Source of the DNA: CAWEHT01 sp963808455
GTDB taxonomy: Bacteria > Chloroflexota > Anaerolineae > CG2-30-64-16
DNA: 11,757 bases
Assembly: GCA_963808455.1 (NCBI GenBank)
Contig: CAWEHT010000492.1
Location: 1-11,757 of the forward strand
Direction of reading: 5' to 3'
Shown in pieces: positions 7,803 through 11,757 of the stretch. Positions within the stretch are counted from its first letter, which is position 1, and every line of letters begins with the position of its first letter. The translations under genes and the position numbers were made by a program. Under the pieces are notes generated by a model. That model had not been told where the DNA came from. It searched no databases and was given only the letters and a program-made list of their open reading frames with translations.

Positions 7803-8558
7803 TCAGTGCCCCAACTCGCGCAGGATCGCGGCGGAGCCCGCCACGAGCAGATCGGTATCGGTGCCGACGGTGACGAACTGGAAACCGTGGCGCAGCCAGC
7901 GCCCGGCGTCGGCCAGGTCGAAGCAGTAGATGCCAGGGATCTTGCCGGCGCGGCGGCAGGCGTCGCGCACCGTCAGGATGGCCTTCTCATGGAGTGCGGC
8001 GCCTTCGGGCGTGCGCAAATCGACCCCCAGCGAGCGGCCCAGGTCGGACGGCCCGATCCAGCAGCCGTCCACCCCGTTGAACGGCCAGGATCTCCTCGGC
8101 GCAGGCGAGCCCCTGGGACGTCTCGATCTGCACCGCGAGGAAGACCTCCTCGTCGATCCATCCCGCGTAGTCGGCCCCATGGAAGCCGGCCAGCGTGGCC
8201 CCGATCGAGCGGCCGCCGCGGGGCGGGTAGCGCATGGCGAACGCCGCGGCCTGCGCTTCGGCGCCTGAGTTGACCATCGGCACGACGATGCCCAGCGCGC
8301 CCGATCGAGGAGCCGGCCGATGGCGTAGAAGTCGTTGCCGCGCACGTGCGCCATCGGGACCGCCGCCCCCAGGCTGATGCCCTGGAACGCGCCCAGGCTG
8401 CGCTGGTCGTCCCAGTCGCCATGCTGGTTGTCGACGAGCAGGAAATCGAAACCGGCGCGACCGAGGGCTGTCGCGGCCAGCGACGAGCCGGTCTCGAGCA
8501 CGAGGCCGAGGGCGGGCTCGCCGGCCAACATCCGTCGTTTAGCTGCGTTAGTTTTCAT
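7803..8558 (-). CDS. HpcH/HpaI-type class II aldolase, with two frameshifts
   Basis: A metal-dependent aldolase of the 2-keto-3-deoxy acid type (4-hydroxy-2-oxoheptanedioate, 2-keto-3-deoxy-L-rhamnonate and 5-keto-4-deoxyglucarate aldolases). These join or cleave pyruvate and an aldehyde. The first 80 or so residues hold AGFDFLLVDNQHGDWD, with the catalytic-type His46. The middle, in a second frame, holds VPMVNSGAEAQ, RYPPRGGRSIG and QIETSQGLACAEEILAV, with the metal-ligand Glu codon at 8124-8122. The original frame returns with GVDGCWIGPSDLG, with the metal-ligand Asp codon at 8045-8043. The breaks are near 8303-8313 (an extra GC, or one missing base, in GGGCGCGC) and near 8075-8082 (one extra base). 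About 250 residues is normal for the family. ATG at 8558 follows directly on the UPF0316 stop (TGA-ATG), with GAGG as ribosome binding site. It converges on the phosphorylase gene with a 10-base gap. The substrate cannot be told. Confidence 0.83.
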   Translation of the reverse strand: MKTNAAKRRMLAGEPALGLVLETGSSLAATALGRAGFDFLLVDNQHGDWDDQRSLGAFQGISLGAAVPMAHVRGNDFYAIGRLLDRARWASSCRWSTQAPKRRPRRSPCATRPAAAARSGPRWPASMGPTTRDGSTRRSSSRCRSRRPRGSPAPRRSWPFNGVDGCWIGPSDLGRSLGVDLRTPEGAALHEKAILTVRDACRRAGKIPGIYCFDLADAGRWLRHGFQFVTVGTDTDLLVAGSAAILRELGH

Positions 8559-9077
8559 TCAATGCCTCGACGTCCCGAAAAACCCGTGCTGCAGGGGCTG
8601 CAGCGGGTCGATGGTCACGAAAGATGTGCGATCGACCTTGTTGACGATGGCCTGCACGGCGGGCTGGTCGCGGCGGGCGACGGCACAGTTGACGACGGTA
8701 TAGCTGCCGTCCCGACCGGCCGCCATGATCTCCGTGGCGGCGAAGCCGGCGGTGCGCAGGGCCGTGGCAATCTCGCCGCCGTGCAACGGCGAGTAGATGC
8801 GAAACATGCCGAAGCCGATGGCCAGCCGTTCCTCGATGAACATGCCGAACATCACGCCACCGCCGAAGCCCAGGCCATAGCCCATCACGTTCGGCACGGT
8901 CAGGGGCCCCTTCAGGACCTGGCTGACAGCCACGAGAAAGACGGTCGCCTCGATGACGCCGATGACCCCCGCCAGCCACTTCTGGCCCCGGACGGCAAAG
9001 AGCATGCGCAGCGTGTCGAGCGACATGTCGGTGACGCGCATAAAAAAGATAAGCAAACCCCCCAGGATTGCCGTCAT
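8559..9077 (-). CDS. UPF0316 / DUF2179 integral membrane protein
   Basis: A 172-residue intact protein. The N-terminal half has about three membrane segments (roughly 2-14, 33-52 and 58-80), with the family-like RVTDMSLDTLRMLFAVRG after the first. The C-terminal half (about 93-165) is the soluble DUF2179 domain, also found at the C-terminus of YitT-type transporters. Its function is unknown. ATG 9077 is chosen because GGGGAGG precedes it by five bases and membrane segment 1 starts at once. An in-frame ATG at 9194 would add 39 residues lacking family character and would overlap the predicted promoter. The gene is followed without a gap by the aldolase gene, so the two are probably one transcript. 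No metabolic link between them is evident. Confidence 0.85.
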   Translation of the reverse strand: MTAILGGLLIFFMRVTDMSLDTLRMLFAVRGQKWLAGVIGVIEATVFLVAVSQVLKGPLTVPNVMGYGLGFGGGVMFGMFIEERLAIGFGMFRIYSPLHGGEIATALRTAGFAATEIMAAGRDGSYTVVNCAVARRDQPAVQAIVNKVDRTSFVTIDPLQPLQHGFFGTSRH

Positions 9078-9166
9078 TCGATCCTCCCCTCCCCGTGCAG
9101 GGGGACACACATCGTCAGACCACAAACAAGATTGTGAGTTCGCCCCTACATTGTTCTCAGCCCAGC

Positions 9167-9194
9167 AGTCTAAATGCATAGCGCGCAATGTCAA
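9167..9194 (-). promoter_or_regulatory. Candidate sigma-70 promoter for the UPF0316-aldolase pair
   Basis: Read on the minus strand, TTGACA (9194-9189) is followed after 16 bases by TAGACT (9172-9167), a four-of-six match to the -10. Transcription would start near 9160, giving a leader of about 80 bases. Near the leader's end, CCCC-rich and GGGG-rich stretches (9106-9082) could pair and mask the ribosome binding site. Predicted by eye. Confidence 0.4.
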
Positions 9195-9200
9195 AGTTCG

Positions 9201-9220
9201 CGGCGCCGGGCGAGGCGCCG
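9201..9220 (-). terminator. Candidate weak terminator hairpin after the LRR gene
   Basis: A perfect seven-base-pair stem (CGGCGCC / GGCGCCG) with a six-base loop lies about 40 bases past the LRR stop. Only a short CGAACTTT follows, so intrinsic termination would be weak. It sits just upstream of the candidate UPF0316 promoter, which fits a boundary between transcription units. Confidence 0.35.
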
Positions 9221-9259
9221 GCGGCAGCCCTTTGCCGAGTCCGAATCGCGGCGGCGGGT

Positions 9260-11757
9260 TCAGCTCCGCCCCAGCATCGGCAAGTAGATCTCCGGCGGCT
9301 TCCCCAGGAGCCGAAACGGCTCAGATGGCAGATAGGCACCGCCAGCCAGTTCTCCGTCGGGTGACGGTCGTACGGCCCGCAGGCGGCGTCCTGCCAGGCA
9401 CTCGCTGCCGCATCCCAGTAGGTCAACTCCAGCGTAGTCACGCTCGTGTCCTGCACCTGCGCTGATGTGTAGCGGAGCGTCACCGTCACCGGCGCCGCGA
9501 AGCGGAATCCGGCCTGCGCTGCGTTGGCCTGGTAGGCCGTCAGATCGAAAGCCAAACCCGCGAACCGGAAGCCCCCGGGCGGCCCGCTGATGTTGGCCAG
9601 CGGCGCATACAGCAGTGTCGTGGTCTGCGTCACGGCGCCCCCGGGCACCTGCAGCGCCGTCTCGCTGCCCGGCCCGCTGCTGTAGCTCAACGTCCCCCCG
9701 GTCTGCGGGCTGACCTCTGCCTCCGCGCCCTGCACAGCCAGCACGCAGCCCCTGCACACGTGTATATCGCCCCCGGCCGGCCCGCTGATGGTCAGCGTGA
9801 CCGTGTACGCGCCGGCGACCGTATAGGTGTGCGAGGCGTTTGACGTCGAGGCGCTCTCCACCGTCGCCGAAATCCCAGGCACTGGCCGTGAAGGCGCCGG
9901 TCGAGGTGTTCGTAGAAGTCACCAGGAGCGGCACCGTGCCCGCTATGGGCCGGGCGGTGAAACCGGCCCGCATCGGTGCAGCAGTGGCTGACGCCGTGGG
10001 CGTGGCGGTCGGCGTGGACGTGGGCGTCGGGGTGTCGGTCGGCGCGGCGGTCGGCGTGGCGGTGGGCGTGGCCGTCGGGATGGCGATGGGCGTGGCGGTC
10101 AGGGTGGCCGTCGGGGTATAGGTGGCGGTCGGCGTAGCCGTGAGCGTGGCCGTCAGGGCAGCGGTCGGGGTAACCGTGGGCGTGGCGGTCAGGGTGGCCG
10201 TCAGGGCAGCCGTCGGGGTAACCGTGGGCGTGGCGGTCAGGGTGGCCGTCAGGGCAGCCGTCGGGGTAACCGTGGGCGTGGCGGTCAGGGTGGCCGTCAG
10301 GGCAGCCGTCGGGGTCACAGTGGGCGTGGCGGTCAGGGTGGCCGTCAGGATAGCCGTCGGGTAACAGTCGGCGTGGCGGTCAGGGTGGCCGTCAGGGCAG
10401 CCGTCGGGGTAACAGTGGGCGTGGCCGTCAGGGCAGCCGTCGGGGTGACAGTGGGCGTGGCGGTCAAGGTGGCCGTCAGGATAGCCGTCGGGGTAACAGT
10501 GGGCGTGGCGGTCGGGGTGGCCGTCAGGATAGCCGTCGGGGTAACAGTGGGCGTGGCGGTCAGGGTGGCCGTCAGGATAGCCGTCGGGGTAACAGTGGGG
10601 GTAGCGGTCAGGGTGGCCGTCAGGGTGACGGTGGGCGTGGTGGCCGATGTGCAGAAGGTGGCGGAGCTGGCGGACGCTATGGTGCTGAACCACGCGTCGA
10701 AGGCCGCATCGACCGGTTCGCACACGGACGGGTCGAAGTAGAATGCCGAGAGCCTGGCAAGGTTGTCCAGGCTCAGCGGCATCGGCCCGCTGAGCTGGTT
10801 TCCGTTCACGTAGAGGCTCTCCAATACGGTCAGGCCGCCCAGCTCGGACGGGATGGTCCCCGTGATCTGGTTGTCGTTGAGGTACAGGTCCCACAGGCCG
10901 CCGAGGTCGCCCAGCTCGGCCGGGATAGCGCCGTCCAGCTGGTTGTCGTTCAGGGAAAGGATGGCCAGACTGGGCGAATCGCCCAGCTCTGGCGGAACGG
11001 CGCCGCTCAGCTGGTTGTTGCCCAGGTCCAAGTCCCATAGCGTGGGCAGGTCGCTGAGCTGGGACGGGATGGTGCCGGTGATCTGGTTGGTGTCGAGGTC
11101 GAGATACCACAAGCCCGACAGGTTGCTCAACTCCGTGGGGATGCTGCCGCTCAAACGGTTGTTCTGCAGGTAGAGGCCGCCAAGGCTGGCCAGGTTGCCG
11201 AAGGACGATGGGATGTTTCCTGAGAGCTGGTTGCTGTCCAGGTCGAGGTACCACAGGCCGGAGGCGTTACCGAGATCGGCCGGGATGCTGCCGCTCAGCT
11301 GGTTGTCGTTCAGGTAGCAGAAGTTCAAACTCCCCAGGCTGCCCAGGCCGGCCGGGATCGAGCCGCTCAGCTCGTTGTGTTCCAGCGAAAGCGACTGCAG
11401 GCCGGTCAGCTGGGCGAACGACGGCGGGATGGTGCCGCTGAGCTGGTTATTATCCAGGTCGAGGTACTTGAGGCTGCCCAGGTCGCCCAGCGCCGCCGGG
11501 AGCTCCCCGCTGAGCTTGTTGTCTTCGAGGTAGAGGCCCTGGAGCTGGCTCGAGCTGCCCAGCGATGGGGGGATAGCACCGCTCAGCTGGTTGTTGCTGA
11601 GCGCCAGCTGCTGCATCTCCGGCAGATCGCCAAGCGAGGACGGGATCGACCCGCTCAACCCGTTGTTGGCGAGGTCGAGGTCGGTCAAGCCGGTCAGCCG
11701 GCTGAGGTCCGGGATGGCCCCGGTGATCTGGTTGGCGTCGAGGTCGAGGGTTTGCAG
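9260..11757 (-). CDS. Secreted/surface LRR protein with Thr-Pro stalk, PKD domain and YLP-type C-terminus; open at right edge, three frameshifts
   Basis: The gene enters at the right edge, so start and signal peptide are not seen. In order it encodes 14 plant-type 24-residue LRRs (LxxLxLxxNxLSGxIPxxLGxL), a cap with Cys (PSVCEPVDAAFDAWF and TFC), about 220 residues of Thr/Pro/Ala repeats (10650-9974), a PKD-like domain (about 9970-9765: TSTNTSTG, AWDFGDG, NASHTYTVAGAYTVTLTISG), and a beta-rich C-terminal region (about 9760-9315). It ends in EIYLPMLGRS and TGA at 9262-9260. Frames change near 10359-10361 (one G missing in a repeat copy), 9857-9863 (after DFGDG) and 9308-9313 (after HLSRFG). 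The likely role is adhesion or binding at the cell surface, with the Thr/Pro stalk as a possible glycosylated spacer. The YLP-type tail resembles ends I recall in Chloroflexota secreted proteins. No enzyme motif is seen. Confidence 0.82.
10160..10626. repeat. Ten tandem copies of a 48-bp unit encoding a Thr/Pro/Ala-rich stalk
   Basis: Copies begin at 10160, 10208, 10256, 10304, 10352, 10399, 10435, 10483, 10531 and 10579, each starting AGC(C/G)GTCGGG on the plus strand. The period is 48 bp, or 16 codons, read on the minus strand as variants of TATPTVTPTAALTATL. Copy 5 is 47 bp because its GGGG is GGG (10359-10361), which breaks the frame. Copy 6 is 36 bp, having lost 12 bp in frame. More degenerate related repeats continue to about 9980 and to about 10650. 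Copies 1-3 share TAACCG while most later ones share TAACAG, which suggests stepwise duplication. Confidence 0.9.
10753..11757 (-). repeat. Fourteen leucine-rich repeats of 72 bp (24 residues)
   Basis: Fourteen consecutive repeats are read from the right edge. All are 24 residues long except the first (23, ending PDLSRLTG). The consensus LxxLDLxxNQLSGxIPxxLGxL is of the plant-specific type. ITG replaces LSG in repeats 1, 10 and 13. The array runs on beyond the window. No frameshift occurs inside it. Confidence 0.9.

Noticed and set aside
9078..9194. N-terminal extension of the UPF0316 protein to ATG 9194
   Set aside because: The 39 extra residues lack family likeness and overlap the predicted promoter. 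ATG 9077 has a strong ribosome binding site.
10160..10626. CRISPR array
   Set aside because: The repeats are contiguous with no unique spacers, and they code for a low-complexity stalk.
9840..10741. Plus-strand Val/Ala/Gly repeat proteins over the tandem array
   Set aside because: These are antisense readings of the 48-bp repeat. The minus strand reads Thr/Pro stalk flanked by LRR and PKD domains.

Overview
The window is GC-rich and densely coded, and every gene in it looks bacterial. The best guess for the host is a member of the Chloroflexota (Anaerolineae or Caldilineae type). This rests on gene content, on a secreted LRR/PKD protein ending in a 'YLPML' tail of the kind I recall from secreted proteins of that phylum, and on the glucosylglycerate genes. 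The assignment is inference and has not been searched.

Layout. Positions 1-752 (minus strand) hold the N-terminal part of an acetate-kinase-family gene that starts at TTG and runs off the left edge. A divergent promoter region (753-914) separates it from a plus-strand operon at 915-7792. The operon contains a GH63 glycosidase, a GT4 glycosyltransferase, a fusion of two universal-stress domains with glucosyl-3-phosphoglycerate synthase (GpgS), and a GH13_18 phosphorylase that most resembles glucosylglycerate phosphorylase. The minus strand then carries, in order of transcription, a large LRR / Thr-Pro stalk / PKD surface protein (11757 to 9260, open at the right edge), a short intergenic region with a candidate terminator and promoter, a UPF0316 (DUF2179) membrane protein, and an HpcH/HpaI-type aldolase whose end converges on the end of the phosphorylase gene.

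How the genes fit together. GpgS makes glucosyl-3-phosphoglycerate from NDP-glucose and 3-phosphoglycerate. A phosphatase (GpgP, not in the window) would release glucosylglycerate, a compatible solute. The GH13_18 enzyme would split that solute with phosphate into glucose-1-phosphate and glycerate, and the GH63 enzyme would hydrolyse it or a mannosyl relative. The GT4 enzyme may add another sugar. The operon therefore appears to combine synthesis and two routes of breakdown of one solute, with stress-sensing Usp domains built into the synthase.

Quality warning. Four of the eight protein genes are broken by 1-2 base indels, nine in all, in GC-rich stretches: GH63 one, phosphorylase three, aldolase two, LRR protein three. 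Family motifs continue in the new frame each time, and one break is a G4-to-G3 contraction visible against sister copies of a tandem repeat. These look more like uncorrected sequence errors than decay, but the sequence alone cannot settle this. The broken genes are annotated over their whole restored span.
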